From assembly GCA_910586175.1 (NCBI GenBank), contig CAJUIJ010000007.1, forward strand, positions 1-32,286: a DNA stretch of 32,286 nt, in the 5' to 3' direction. Origin of the DNA: an uncultured Muribaculaceae bacterium (GTDB taxonomy: Bacteria; Bacteroidota; Bacteroidia; Bacteroidales; Muribaculaceae). Both the position numbers and the translations under genes were made by a program. The notes under the pieces were generated by a model. That model worked only from the letters and a program-made list of their open reading frames with translations, was not told where the DNA came from and searched no databases. Below are positions 8,774-17,600 of this stretch, piece after piece. The first letter of the stretch is position 1; the number at the start of each line of letters is the position of its first letter.

Positions 8774-10396
8774 ATGCAATTCAGACTTCTTATATTACTG
8801 CTCGTGGCCATTACGGCAATGGGAGCGCATGCCACTTCTGATCTTTCAAGGTTGGAGGAAGTTCTTAAGCAGAGAGAATCATATGTAGATGCGAAGGAGA
8901 CCCGGATAGACAGTCTTAAAAGAACTCTTTACAGGGAGCTTTCAGAAGATGACAGACTGGCATGTTATGATAAGCTCTACCGTGAATATCTGACGTTCCG
9001 GTTCGACTCGGCCATGGTATACATTGACAAGGCTGAGGCTCTATTAGGTGATAATGCTTCTTACGTGCAAAAAAGCAAGGTAAAGATTCATCGCGCTCTT
9101 TCATTGGCCACCTCCGGTCATTTCAGCCAAGCGGTAGATATTTTGAGATCTATCGACACATCTATGCTCGACATAGCGACTCGCTCTGAGCTATATGGAG
9201 CCATGGAGTGGACCTACGGTGTCTGGGCTGAATATTCCGGCAATACTGGTTTTGCAAAAGATTATAACAATCTGAGTATCGCCTATCTTGATTCCCTATT
9301 GTCGGTGACAGACAATGGCACCCCTTCTTATGAATATCATTTTGCCGATTATTGCTTAAGAAACAAGGATTATGAAAAAGCTCGTAATCACTATATTAAG
9401 GCTTTGAAGTCAACGCCTCAGAATGTCAGACTTTATGCACAAGCCGCCTATGGGCTCGCTACGGCTTACAAGGAACTTGGAGATAAGGACCGCTATCGCG
9501 AATGGTTGATAAATGCTGCCATATCGGACCAGATTACACCTCTCAAGGAGAATCTTGCTTTGCAACAGCTCGCGCTTGACATCAAGACCAATGAAGGCGA
9601 TCTTGAAACGGCTAACCGCTATCTTAAATATTCACTCGATGATGCAATATTTTACAATAACCGTCTGCGTATGCTGGAAATATCGGAGAAATTTCCTGAT
9701 ATAATCCTTGAATATCAAGACCGCGTAACAGCTCAGAATGGAAGGCTGAAATTATATGTGCTCTGCATCGCCATCCTGCTATTGGGAGTAGTAGTGGTGA
9801 TATTCTTGGTAATAAAAGAAAAGAGAATCGTGCAACGCTCAAAACAAGAGCAAACAAGCTTGAACACTCAGCTCCAGCACCTTAACACGAAGCTATCGCA
9901 AGCCACAGCCATGCGGCTTAAATTCACAGGCCTATTCATGGACTTGTGTGCTGCATACATCGAGAAGTTCAACCGTTTTCAATCAACGGTTGCCCTTAAG
10001 CTTAAAGTTGGCCAGATAGAAGATCTGACACGCATTGTCAGCAATAATGCCCGCCCCACCGAGACCGAGCTGCGGGAGATTTTTATAACCTTCGACACGG
10101 CATTCCTGAAATTATATCCTGATTTCATAACACAATTCAACCATCTGCTGAAGCCTGACAAAGCGATTCTACCGAAGAAAAATGAACTACTGAACACTGA
10201 CCTCAGGATATTTGCATTAATAAGGATGGGCATTACAGACAGCAACAAGATTGCCACATTGCTTTTTTATTCTCCACAGACCATATTCAACCACAGGACA
10301 CAAGTAAGAAACAGAGCGATCAACAGGGAAACTTTCGAACAGGAAGTGATGGATATCTGCGCCGTGGTTCCCGATGACAATGACAACAAACCCTGA
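8774..10396 (+). CDS. Membrane-spanning TPR regulator, SusR/DUF6377-like
   Basis: With the start at 8774 the protein has 540 residues and begins with a signal peptide or anchor (MQFRLLILLLVAITAMGAHA). Helical TPR-like repeats fill about 40-310, and a transmembrane segment (VLCIAILLLGVVVVIFLVI) lies near 327-347. A cytoplasmic coiled coil follows, and the C-terminal region contains a helix-turn-helix-like stretch at about 477-515 (IRMGITDSNKIATLLFYS and following). This layout matches the Bacteroides SusR-type regulators that sense a sugar in the periplasm and activate the neighbouring uptake genes. It is divergent from the receptor/GH36 operon, whose promoter lies in the shared 200-bp gap, so that operon is its likely target. 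The in-frame ATG at 8573 would overlap the receptor start and lies upstream of the promoter. The family call is from architecture and DNA binding is inferred. Confidence 0.78.
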   Translation: MQFRLLILLLVAITAMGAHATSDLSRLEEVLKQRESYVDAKETRIDSLKRTLYRELSEDDRLACYDKLYREYLTFRFDSAMVYIDKAEALLGDNASYVQKSKVKIHRALSLATSGHFSQAVDILRSIDTSMLDIATRSELYGAMEWTYGVWAEYSGNTGFAKDYNNLSIAYLDSLLSVTDNGTPSYEYHFADYCLRNKDYEKARNHYIKALKSTPQNVRLYAQAAYGLATAYKELGDKDRYREWLINAAISDQITPLKENLALQQLALDIKTNEGDLETANRYLKYSLDDAIFYNNRLRMLEISEKFPDIILEYQDRVTAQNGRLKLYVLCIAILLLGVVVVIFLVIKEKRIVQRSKQEQTSLNTQLQHLNTKLSQATAMRLKFTGLFMDLCAAYIEKFNRFQSTVALKLKVGQIEDLTRIVSNNARPTETELREIFITFDTAFLKLYPDFITQFNHLLKPDKAILPKKNELLNTDLRIFALIRMGITDSNKIATLLFYSPQTIFNHRTQVRNRAINRETFEQEVMDICAVVPDDNDNKP

Positions 10397-10451
10397 AACC
10401 ATCAGACCATATTACCCTCCTATACAAAGACAGGATACAAAGACTTGGTAA

Positions 10452-10698
10452 GAAGACAGGGTCGCTTCGCGACACATATCCGGCTTCGCCGGAACATATT
10501 TATCCTTGATTGATTCTCAATGGCACTTATTATTCACCACTCAGCTTTCGCAGGTTCTAAATCATTGAATCTTACATCCATTGTTGAAGGCTCCTCTCAC
10601 CCGGCAGCTTTGCGCAGGCTTATTCCCTGAGATACTAGCCCATGCGAAGCGTATGTTCCGGCGAAGCCGGTTATGTGTCGCGAAGCGACCCTGTCTTC
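10452..10698. repeat. Repeat element 1: inverted pair of module A around a degenerate module B
   Basis: Module A at 10452-10503 (plus) and 10641-10698 (minus) form imperfect terminal inverted repeats of about 45 bp ending GAAGACAGGG/CCCTGTCTTC. Each module A holds two mini-hairpins, GTCGC-TTC-GCGAC and TCCGGC-TTC-GCCGGA. A degenerate module B (10582-10615) lies inside. It fills most of the 10397-10839 gap. No coding potential or clear target duplication was seen. It resembles a MITE or BIME-type element. Confidence 0.8.
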
Positions 10699-10759
10699 AT
10701 TGATTTACATAGGATTTTCCGAAATAGCTGTGGCATTTGAAAGTGTGGAGGTGTTGAGA

Positions 10760-10791
10760 TTTGCGTGGTTAAGGACGTTTTTGTAATTTTG
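10760..10791 (+). promoter_or_regulatory. Promoter of the EamA transporter
   Basis: TTTG (10760-10763), a 20-nt spacer and TAATTTTG (10784-10791) match the Bacteroidetes consensus. Transcription would start near 10797, which rules out the in-frame start at 10765. Confidence 0.7.
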
Positions 10792-10839
10792 CGAGGCTGT
10801 ATGGATTTCAGGGGACGTTTGAATTTTGCATTTTCAGGT

Positions 10840-11730
10840 ATGTGGATTCTTTTTGCTGTTTGTTCAGCCCTTGGGCTTGGCTTCTATGATGTGATGAAGA
10901 AGTTGTCGGTTCGCGGCAACAATGTGCCAATTGTGTTGTGGTTCAACACCTTTTTTGGCACGTTGCTTATGTCACCTGTCATTGCCGGCGATTTTATAAA
11001 TGGCTTTCAAGGCCTTTCCTCTTTGCCTTATGGCCATCTCTATATCTTGGTCAAGGCTGTGATTGTGCTGTCATCTTGGCTTTTGGGCTACTTCGCAATT
11101 AAACATCTCCCACTCACTATCCAGGGGCCGATCAATGCCTCGCGCCCGGTGCTCGTACTGGTTGGAGCATTGCTGATATTTGGCGAAAGGCTAAACTTGT
11201 TGCAGTGGGCAGGTGTGCTGTTAGGCTTCCTGTCTCTATTCCTGATTAGCCGTATCGGTGCGCGTGAGGGATTCTCGCTCAAGCATAGCCGCTGGCTATG
11301 GATGTCGATTGGAGCCACAATATTGGGCGCAGTCAGTGCCCTTTACGACAAGTTTCTCATGCAATATCTGCCGCCGTTGGAGGTTCAGGCCTGGTATTCG
11401 CTTTATCAGCTATTGTTGATGTCGGCTATCGTGCTGGTATTGCAACTCAAGGTGATTGCCGGAGAAGCGACGACGCGCGTTCATTTCAAGTGGCGATGGA
11501 GTATCGTATTCATCTCACTATTCCTCACAGCAGCCGACATCGCCTACTTCTATGCGCTGTCGCTGCCCGGCTCCATGATTGCGGTCATATCCATGATACG
11601 CAGGGGAAGCGTGCTTATATCTTTCTGCTATGGGGTGTTCGCGCTGCACGAACGCAACATACGCGCAAAGCTCATCGACCTTACGATATTGCTCGTATCG
11701 CTGCTACTGCTCATCATCGGCTCCGCCTGA
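10840..11730 (+). CDS. EamA/DMT-family transporter
   Basis: The protein is about 296 residues with roughly ten hydrophobic helices, the usual pattern for a duplicated EamA unit in the inner membrane. It opens MWILFAVCSALGLGFYDV, a common EamA start. Conserved features include LTIQGPINASRPVLVLVGA followed by FGERL in the first half, and SLPGSMIAVISMIRRGSVL followed by ALHERNIRAK in the second. The family exports metabolites or drugs, but the substrate cannot be assigned. An ATG at 10801 is also in frame and would add 13 residues, but it lies almost on the predicted transcription start; 10840 leaves a leader of about 43 nt and fits the family better. The gene stands alone between two repeat elements. 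Confidence 0.85.
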   Translation: MWILFAVCSALGLGFYDVMKKLSVRGNNVPIVLWFNTFFGTLLMSPVIAGDFINGFQGLSSLPYGHLYILVKAVIVLSSWLLGYFAIKHLPLTIQGPINASRPVLVLVGALLIFGERLNLLQWAGVLLGFLSLFLISRIGAREGFSLKHSRWLWMSIGATILGAVSALYDKFLMQYLPPLEVQAWYSLYQLLLMSAIVLVLQLKVIAGEATTRVHFKWRWSIVFISLFLTAADIAYFYALSLPGSMIAVISMIRRGSVLISFCYGVFALHERNIRAKLIDLTILLVSLLLLIIGSA

Positions 11731-11750
11731 GCAACGCACATCTGAGATCG

Positions 11751-11799
11751 CGCAGACGGTGCATCGCGAACTGGGAGGGAGGAGACTCCGTCGACGACT
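11751..11799 (-). repeat. Module C copy, inverted and diverged
   Basis: Read on the minus strand, this segment matches module C of 13522-13569 and 25342-25390 at the blocks CCTCCC, CAGT, GCGATGCA and CGTC. It sits just after the transporter stop and before repeat element 2. Confidence 0.55.
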
Positions 11800-11830
11800 A
11801 TATAGACCATACTGCGTTCTTGGTATGGTA

Positions 11831-12064
11831 AGACAGGGTCGCTTCGCGACACATATCCGGCTTCGCCGGAACAGATTTATACTCGGTTGATTCTCCGTGG
11901 TGTTCTTTTTCATTGTTCATTGTTCATCGTAGACAATTCCTCATAGTCGTCGCCGGAGGCTCCTCGCTCCCGGTGGCTTCGCGCCGGTTTATTATATGAG
12001 GTATCAGCCAGTGCGAAGCGTATGTTCCGGCGAAGCCGGATATGTGTCGCGTAGCGACCCTGTC
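11831..12064. repeat. Repeat element 2: inverted pair of module A with module B inside
   Basis: Module A at 11831-11880 (plus) and 12011-12064 (minus) are near-identical inverted ends starting GACAGGGTCGCTTCGCGAC. Module B (11946-11983, GCCGGAGGCTCCTCGCTCCC core) lies between. The order A, spacer, B, inverted A is the same as in repeat element 1, and ATTTAT followed by TTGATTCTC inside the left end is also shared. A short tract with the repeated word TTCATTG/TTCATTGTTCATCG occupies the middle. Confidence 0.82.
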
Positions 12065-12105
12065 GCCCTTATTTATATCCGATTTTGCCGGATTTTACGT
12101 CGGTA

Positions 12106-12137
12106 TTTGCCGGAATGGCCACTATTTACTACATTTG
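12106..12137 (+). promoter_or_regulatory. Promoter of the AAA-ATPase gene
   Basis: TTTG (12106-12109), a 20-nt spacer and TACATTTG (12130-12137) match the consensus. Only six bases separate it from the ATG at 12144, so the message may be leaderless or nearly so. Confidence 0.7.
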
Positions 12138-12143
12138 CATATT

Positions 12144-13295
12144 ATGAAGGCTTCGCAAGTTATAAAATATCCGGTGGGAGTGCAATCTTTCGAAAGCATT
12201 CGGGAGGGAGCTTACCTTTATGTAGACAAGACTAAATTTATATATGATTTGGTCATGTCGGGCAAAAGCTATTTTCTAAGCCGTCCGCGACGGTTTGGCA
12301 AGAGTCTCCTGCTCTCCACCATCGAGACCTTCTTCAAGGGACGTCGCAATCTATTTGACGGACTCTACATAGCAGGCACAGACTGGGCTTGGGAAGAATA
12401 TCCGGTGTTGCATCTCGATCTGAGCATACAAAACTACAGAAGCAGCAGCGAACTTGTCCAGATACTGAGCAATACATTGGATGTGTGGGAAGACCGTTAT
12501 GACATTACCCACGACCATGCGCTCTCGGTGTCGATAAGATTCAGCAACCTGATTCGCAACATCGCCGAAAAATGTGGCAGACAAGTCGTGATTTTGGTAG
12601 ATGAATATGACCAGCCTTTGTTAAAAACATTGACCACCCAAGAACTTCAAAATGAGCTTCGGCAGGAACTTCAGACATTCTTCTCCGTGATAAAGGCTGA
12701 GGACAAGTATGTACGCTTCGTCATGCTCACAGGCGTGTCTAAATTTAGCAAGATTAGTATATTCAGCGGCCTCAATAATCTTAACGACATATCGCTCGAT
12801 GAAAGATATAACAACATATGCGGCATAAGCGATGAGGAACTCGACAGCTATTTTGCAGAAAGCATCATACAGTTTGCAGCAGCAAAAAAACAGTCGGAGC
12901 AAGCGATACGGCAGCAATTAAAAGAGGATTACGACGGTTATCACTTCTGCATTACGGGAGATGATATATATAACCCGTTCAGCATCTTAAATGCGTTTGA
13001 CAAAAAGACTTTCGGCGAATATTGGTTTGGGTCGGGCACACCTACCATGCTTGTGGAATTACTTAAATCCAAGGCCTTTGTGTTGTCTAAAATCTCAGGA
13101 TGTCGTTGCCGCGAGAGCGAGCTCGCGGGTTCGGATGTATTTCTTGACAATCCGATACCAATACTGTATCAGAGTGGCTACTTGACCATTAAAGATTATG
13201 AGGAAAGATTCGGTGAGTACATACTTGATTACCCCAACCGCGAAGTGCGCGAAGGCTTCGTGAACTTCCTTAGACAGGATAAAAAGACAAGATAA
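12144..13295 (+). CDS. AAA-ATPase-like protein, truncated before its nuclease domain
   Basis: The 383-residue product starts MKASQVIKYPVGVQSFESIR, typical of the Bacteroidales AAA-ATPase-like/DUF1703 family. The Walker A variant is RRFGKSLL (GKS at 52-54) and Walker B is VILVDEYDQPL (D153, E154). The middle carries YDGYHF and the NPFSILNAF motif, and a conserved YQSGYLTIKDY follows. Full family members run to about 520 residues and end with a PD-(D/E)XK nuclease domain. Here the frame reads NREVREGFVNFLR, then QDKKTR and a stop, directly before a module A repeat at 13296, so the nuclease domain is missing. The family is very common in these genomes and its role is uncertain, perhaps DNA-related or defensive. 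The ATG at 12144 is set by the promoter; an upstream in-frame ATG at 12042 lies inside the repeat element. It is probably a degraded gene. Confidence 0.85.
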   Translation: MKASQVIKYPVGVQSFESIREGAYLYVDKTKFIYDLVMSGKSYFLSRPRRFGKSLLLSTIETFFKGRRNLFDGLYIAGTDWAWEEYPVLHLDLSIQNYRSSSELVQILSNTLDVWEDRYDITHDHALSVSIRFSNLIRNIAEKCGRQVVILVDEYDQPLLKTLTTQELQNELRQELQTFFSVIKAEDKYVRFVMLTGVSKFSKISIFSGLNNLNDISLDERYNNICGISDEELDSYFAESIIQFAAAKKQSEQAIRQQLKEDYDGYHFCITGDDIYNPFSILNAFDKKTFGEYWFGSGTPTMLVELLKSKAFVLSKISGCRCRESELAGSDVFLDNPIPILYQSGYLTIKDYEERFGEYILDYPNREVREGFVNFLRQDKKTR

Positions 13296-13324
13296 GAAGA
13301 CAGGGTCACTTCGCGACACATATC
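13296..13324 (+). repeat. Half copy of module A at the broken gene end
   Basis: GAAGACAGGGTCACTTCGCG and the following ACACATAT match the first half of module A with one substitution. The second mini-hairpin is absent. The copy begins at the first base after the AAA-ATPase stop codon. Confidence 0.7.
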
Positions 13325-13369
13325 TCCCATATCGGGCTCTATGCTTTCAGGCAGTTTATTGGCACAATA

Positions 13370-13471
13370 AGCATTTCACCACAAAACTCGTAAGCGCTTC
13401 ACTACCAATATCATAAACATTTCACTGCCAAACTTGTGAGCGTTTCACTGCCAAACTTGTGAGCGTTTCAC
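13370..13471. repeat. 23-bp tandem repeat, four full units and a partial
   Basis: Units at 13370-13392, 13393-13415, 13416-13438 and 13439-13461 are each exactly 23 bp, with the core TTTCACTGCCAAACTTGTG in the cleanest ones. A fifth stops at 13471 and runs into CACGGGTCAATT. There are no spacers, so this is a minisatellite and not CRISPR. A related pair lies at 17972-18017. Confidence 0.8.
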
Positions 13472-13521
13472 GGGTCAATTTAAAAAGTATGTTGTTAAAA
13501 AATAGGCTTAATACTAATTAT

Positions 13522-13672
13522 GGTCGTCGGCGGCGCCTCCTCCTCCCCAGTGCGCGATGCAACGTCAGCTGACGCATTTATTCTATGTTGTCGTCGCCGG
13601 AGGCTCCTCGCTCCCGGTGGCTTCGCGACTTTGCATCGTGGATTGGGGGACAGGAGGCGCCGACGACGTGAC
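13522..13672. repeat. Repeat element 3: inverted pair of module C around module B
   Basis: Module C at 13522-13569 (plus, TCCCCAGTGCGCGATGCAAC core) and 13628-13672 (minus) form imperfect inverted ends of about 45 bp. Module B (13590-13627) sits between and matches copies at 11946 and 25391. The rest of the 13296-13754 gap is the tandem repeat and a promoter-like 21-mer at 13672-13692 identical to 12119-12139. Confidence 0.75.
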
Positions 13673-13721
13673 CACTATTTACTACATTTGCACGACACAC
13701 TTGGAGTCCTTCTAATAAAAT

Positions 13722-13738
13722 GCACATACACTTTGTGC
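13722..13738 (-). terminator. Terminator of the Crp/Fnr gene
   Basis: On the minus strand GCACA and TGTGC pair around a 7-nt loop, followed by ATTTTATTAG, 17 nt after the stop codon. The stem is short. The same 17-20 nt sequence recurs inside the hairpin at 17788-17854. Confidence 0.5.
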
Positions 13739-13754
13739 GCGAACGGCAGGCGTT

Positions 13755-14327
13755 CTATCGGTGCCTGGCGTAGCGGGCACGTATACGGCTTAGTGTCTCG
13801 GGCTTGACCTTGATGTATTGGGCAATGTATTTTAGCGGGATGCGGTTCACTATGTCTGAGCGAAGCTGCATGAACGACACATAGCGTGAATATGCATCGG
13901 TAGTGCCAAGATGCACATAGCGTCTCTCGAAAGCATATATCTGCTCGGCGAGGAGCCGGGCAAACCACATAAGAAGCTCTGTGTGTTCTTCCTGCAATAT
14001 CCGGAAGCTGTCGAAATCGAGCAGCAGGCACTCCGAGTCCTCAATGGCCTCGAACGAGTATTGCGCCTCCTCTCCCCGATAATATGAATGCATGGAGGTA
14101 AATGGGTCTCCGTCCATGCCGAAGCATACGGTCTCTTCCTCATCGCCATGCCTGAACACAACGCGGAAGAGTCCATCTGTTACAAACACTATGTCATGGC
14201 AAACCTCACCTTGCCTTATCACCGCCTCGCCCCGCCTCACTGTGGCGCGACGACAGGCACGCTCCACCGCAGCCACGGCTTCATCACACACCGGATAATT
14301 AAGATGCAACAGCTCTCCGATTTTCAT
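13755..14327 (-). CDS. Crp/Fnr-family transcriptional regulator
   Basis: The 190-residue protein has a cyclic-nucleotide-binding-like domain at about 20-115, with RRGEAVIRQGEVCHDIVFV and the G-x-F-R-V turn (DGLFRVVFRHGDEEE). A linking helix follows (FARLLAEQIYAFERRYVHL), and a short helix-turn-helix lies at about 158-190 (IPLKYIAQYIKVKPETLSR). This is the common Bacteroidales Crp-like form, which often does not bind cAMP, and the ligand is unknown. No Fnr-type cysteine cluster is seen at the N-terminus. It is transcribed away from the large adhesin-like gene starting at 14601, with which it shares a 270-bp upstream gap, so it could act on that promoter. That link is inference. Confidence 0.9.
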   Translation of the reverse strand: MKIGELLHLNYPVCDEAVAAVERACRRATVRRGEAVIRQGEVCHDIVFVTDGLFRVVFRHGDEEETVCFGMDGDPFTSMHSYYRGEEAQYSFEAIEDSECLLLDFDSFRILQEEHTELLMWFARLLAEQIYAFERRYVHLGTTDAYSRYVSFMQLRSDIVNRIPLKYIAQYIKVKPETLSRIRARYARHR

Positions 14328-14439
14328 ATCTTATCTTTTATAGCCCCAACCTTGTCGCCATAATATGTAAATTTTCAAAGAGAATGGCTCGAAGATGTGT
14401 CATAAAAAACGTCCGTCAGTCATAACTTGACTTAGGTCA

Positions 14440-14471
14440 ATTGCAAAAATAGCGAAAATACTTTATTTTTG
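14440..14471 (+). promoter_or_regulatory. Promoter of the 14601 secreted protein
   Basis: ATTG (14440-14443), a 20-nt spacer and TATTTTTG (14464-14471) match the consensus. The predicted message has a leader of roughly 120 nt before the ATG at 14601, long compared with the other promoters here. Confidence 0.65.
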
Positions 14472-14600
14472 TCCGCATCAATAACGTTTTTTTGTCGAAT
14501 ATACATTTTTTATGTTTTCTGTCCACAAAAAACAACAGGGGCAGATAAGATATTCACAAGACAATTTAAACATTTTTTCAAACCAGTAAAAACGAACAGT

Positions 14601-17600
14601 ATGAAGAATTATCTACTCGCAGGCGCACTCCTGGCAAGTGTAGCAGTCTCCGCAGCTGTGGTGCATGTGTCGCAGAGGGGAATCACCCGCAATCTGAGCA
14701 AGAGACCTCATGTGTCAAAAAATATGGAGCTCGGCACACGTGCAGTCAACTCTCAGCAACAGAAGCTGAACTCGCGCCAACGCGTGCAAGGAATCGGGAT
14801 GCCTTGGAATATCGATTTCACCACTTCCGACCTCACAGGCTTCACCATAATCGACGCTAATGACGATGGCTCGACTTGGGGATATAACGTAAACACCAAC
14901 GAGGTGGAGGCCAATTACAGCCCCAAGGACCCGATGGACGACTGGCTGCTCACACCGGCCCTCGAATTGGTGGGTGGACGCGCCTACACGCTGAAGTTTA
15001 AGGCTGCATGCAATAGCCAGACATATCCCGAACGCCTGGAGATATTTTATGGTGAGCAGCCCACCGTGGCGGCCATGGTTTATCCGGCTATGGAGCCGAC
15101 CGTGGTCAGCGACATGGATTTCAGGGAATACAGCTGCGTGATAGTGCCCCGCATGTCAGGACCTGTATATATCGGATTTCACGGCATATCGGATGCCAAT
15201 ATGTACAAGCTCCGCATAAAATCGATGGGACTGACCGAAGGGGCTGTAGGCGAGACTCCATCGGGAGTGCGCGACCTCAGCGTAAGTGCCGAGGATCCCT
15301 ATTCGCTCAATGCCACCGTGAGTTTCTATGCACCGCAGACTACGATGGCCGGCAAGCAGCTCGACAAGATTGACAAGATTACGCTAAAGCGCAACGGCAC
15401 TCTCATCAAGACATTCACCAATCCGCAGCCGGGCGCGGAGCTGCGGCATGACGACACTGTGACCGAAGGGGGCAGATATACATATACAGTCTGCGCGAGC
15501 AACGCCGCGGGCGACGGTTACGTCATGACATACACCCATGCTATCGGAGGGGTGGCTCCGCTCGCTCCCGACAACGTGCTGCTTAAGGAAATCCAACCGG
15601 CTGGCACGCTTCACATGACCTGGGACCCTGTAACTAAAGATGTGGACGGCAACACAATCCCCGACGGCTTCGTGCGCTACATAGTGCTCGACAATTCGAT
15701 GGAGCCGGTTGCCGACAACCTTACCGACACGCAGGTGACTTTCCACCTCGCGCAAAAAGAGCAGATATTCGTGGAGATGATTGTAGCAGCCTACACAGTG
15801 GGCGGCCTCAGCCAGGGCACCATGTCAAACATCGTGGCCGCAGGCCCGGCCTTCACCAAGTGGCAGGAATCATTCGGCAATGGGGAAATCCAAACCATCA
15901 TGGGCTATGGCTATGAATATGGCTATGTGGACCAAGTGACATGGAATCTTGCAGATGACACAACTTTCACAGGGAGCGAGTTTGTGCAGGAAGGCGTCAA
16001 GGCAAGCGACGGCGACAATGGCTACGCGTTCATGCATTGCGAGTATCGCGACACGGGCAGCAGCCTGTTCTCCGGTAAAGTGCAGCTCCCTGCGGAGGGG
16101 CCGGCAGTTTCTTTCAACATCTTCAACCAAAGCCTCGAGAACATACCCGACCTCAACAAGCTCAACATAATGGTAAGCGAGGACGGACTTAACTGGGAGT
16201 CCGTAGAAAGCCATACCGTATACGATCTTTGCGGCTCCGCGCAGGGATGGCATCCTGTCACTATAGGACTTCACGAATATGCAGGCAAGGTAGTCCAGAT
16301 ACGCTGGCAGGTGGAAGTGCAGAGTTTCGCAGACTTCCTGATTGACGCGATAAGCGTCGGTACACTACCTGACCACGATCTCAAGGTGGAGACTCTCGGC
16401 GTACCGTCGAAGGTCGCACCGGGCGAAGATATCACTCTCGGTCTCGGTGTGCTGAACATAGGTGCCAAGAATGCCGACAAATATGCAGTCCGACTCTTTG
16501 TGAACGATGCAGTGGCCAAGGAAATGGAATGCACCGCGCTGCAAGCCGGCAAGCGTGTCACCGTGGAGATTCCCTACACGGTCAGCCCTGTAGCCGACGA
16601 TGAGATAAATGTGCGCGCCGAGGTGGTGTGCGATGGCGACGTGGACAATGCCAACAATATGTCGAAAGCATACACGCTGAAGGTGGAGCAGCCCCGTCAT
16701 CCATATGTATCAGACCTTGATGGCTCAGTGGACGACAAGGGCGTGGTGTCGCTCAGCTGGAGTCGCCCATACGTGGAGACTTACACCCCCGGCAAGCTGG
16801 AGGACTTCGAGAGCGGAGAGGATTTCGCTCACTCCTTCGGCGACTGGATATTCGTGGACCGCGACGGCCTGCAGGTAGGCAATCTCACTCCCTCCACCAT
16901 ACCGGGAATAGAGGCGGGGGTGACTACAGCCTCCTTCTTCGTGGTGAATGGCGACCAACCTCATTTCACCGGCACGCTCAAGGCACATTCGGGACAAAAG
17001 TATATCGCTTCAATGTTCTCATATTATGGAGAGATGACCGACGACTGGGCCATATCTCCGGCACTCAACGGTGCGGCGCAGATAATCAGCTTCCACGCAA
17101 AGAGCAAGGAGGAATACTATGCCGACACTATGGAGGTATATTACAGCCTCGGAAGCACTAATCCCGACGACTTCATCAAGGTCAGCACCGTGGAGAAGGT
17201 TCCCGGCGAATGGACTGAATATAACGTGCCGCTACCCACCGGGGCAAAGCGCTTCGCAATCCGCAGCCATTCTAACAACGGCATGATGCTGATGCTTGAC
17301 GATTTCATCTTCGCCGACGCAAGTGCCCCCATCGGATTGGATCTGGAGAATTACAACATCTATTGCGACGACGTAAAGGTGGGCACAGTGACCGGCAACG
17401 TGACAGAGTTCTCGCACCCCTCCACCATCGGCACGCACGTCTACGCCGTGACGGCCTCTTACAAGGGCATGGGAGAGTCGAAGTCATCAAACAAGAAGAT
17501 TATCGAAAACACTGTAGACAGTGGATTGGACGCAGTGGATGCCGACAGTTCGATCACGGTGAGTGCGTCCAACGGACTCATGACCATTGACGGGCTGACG

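Noticed and set aside
11298..11831. 177-residue open frame overlapping the transporter
   Set aside because: It lies in another frame of the EamA gene and runs into module C and A repeats. It shows no domain.
12042..12143. Upstream start of the AAA-ATPase gene
   Set aside because: It would begin inside repeat element 2 and before the promoter at 12106-12137, and the family's normal start is at 12144.
13370..13471. Possible CRISPR array
   Set aside because: Units are 23 bp, head to tail without spacers, and no cas gene is nearby. It is a tandem repeat.
13520..13807. 95-residue open frame across repeat element 3
   Set aside because: It spans the palindromic repeat and the end of the Crp/Fnr gene. 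Its composition follows the repeat.
14469..14600. N-terminal extension of the 14601 protein
   Set aside because: The extra 44 residues begin inside the -7 box and mask a clean signal peptide that starts at 14601.
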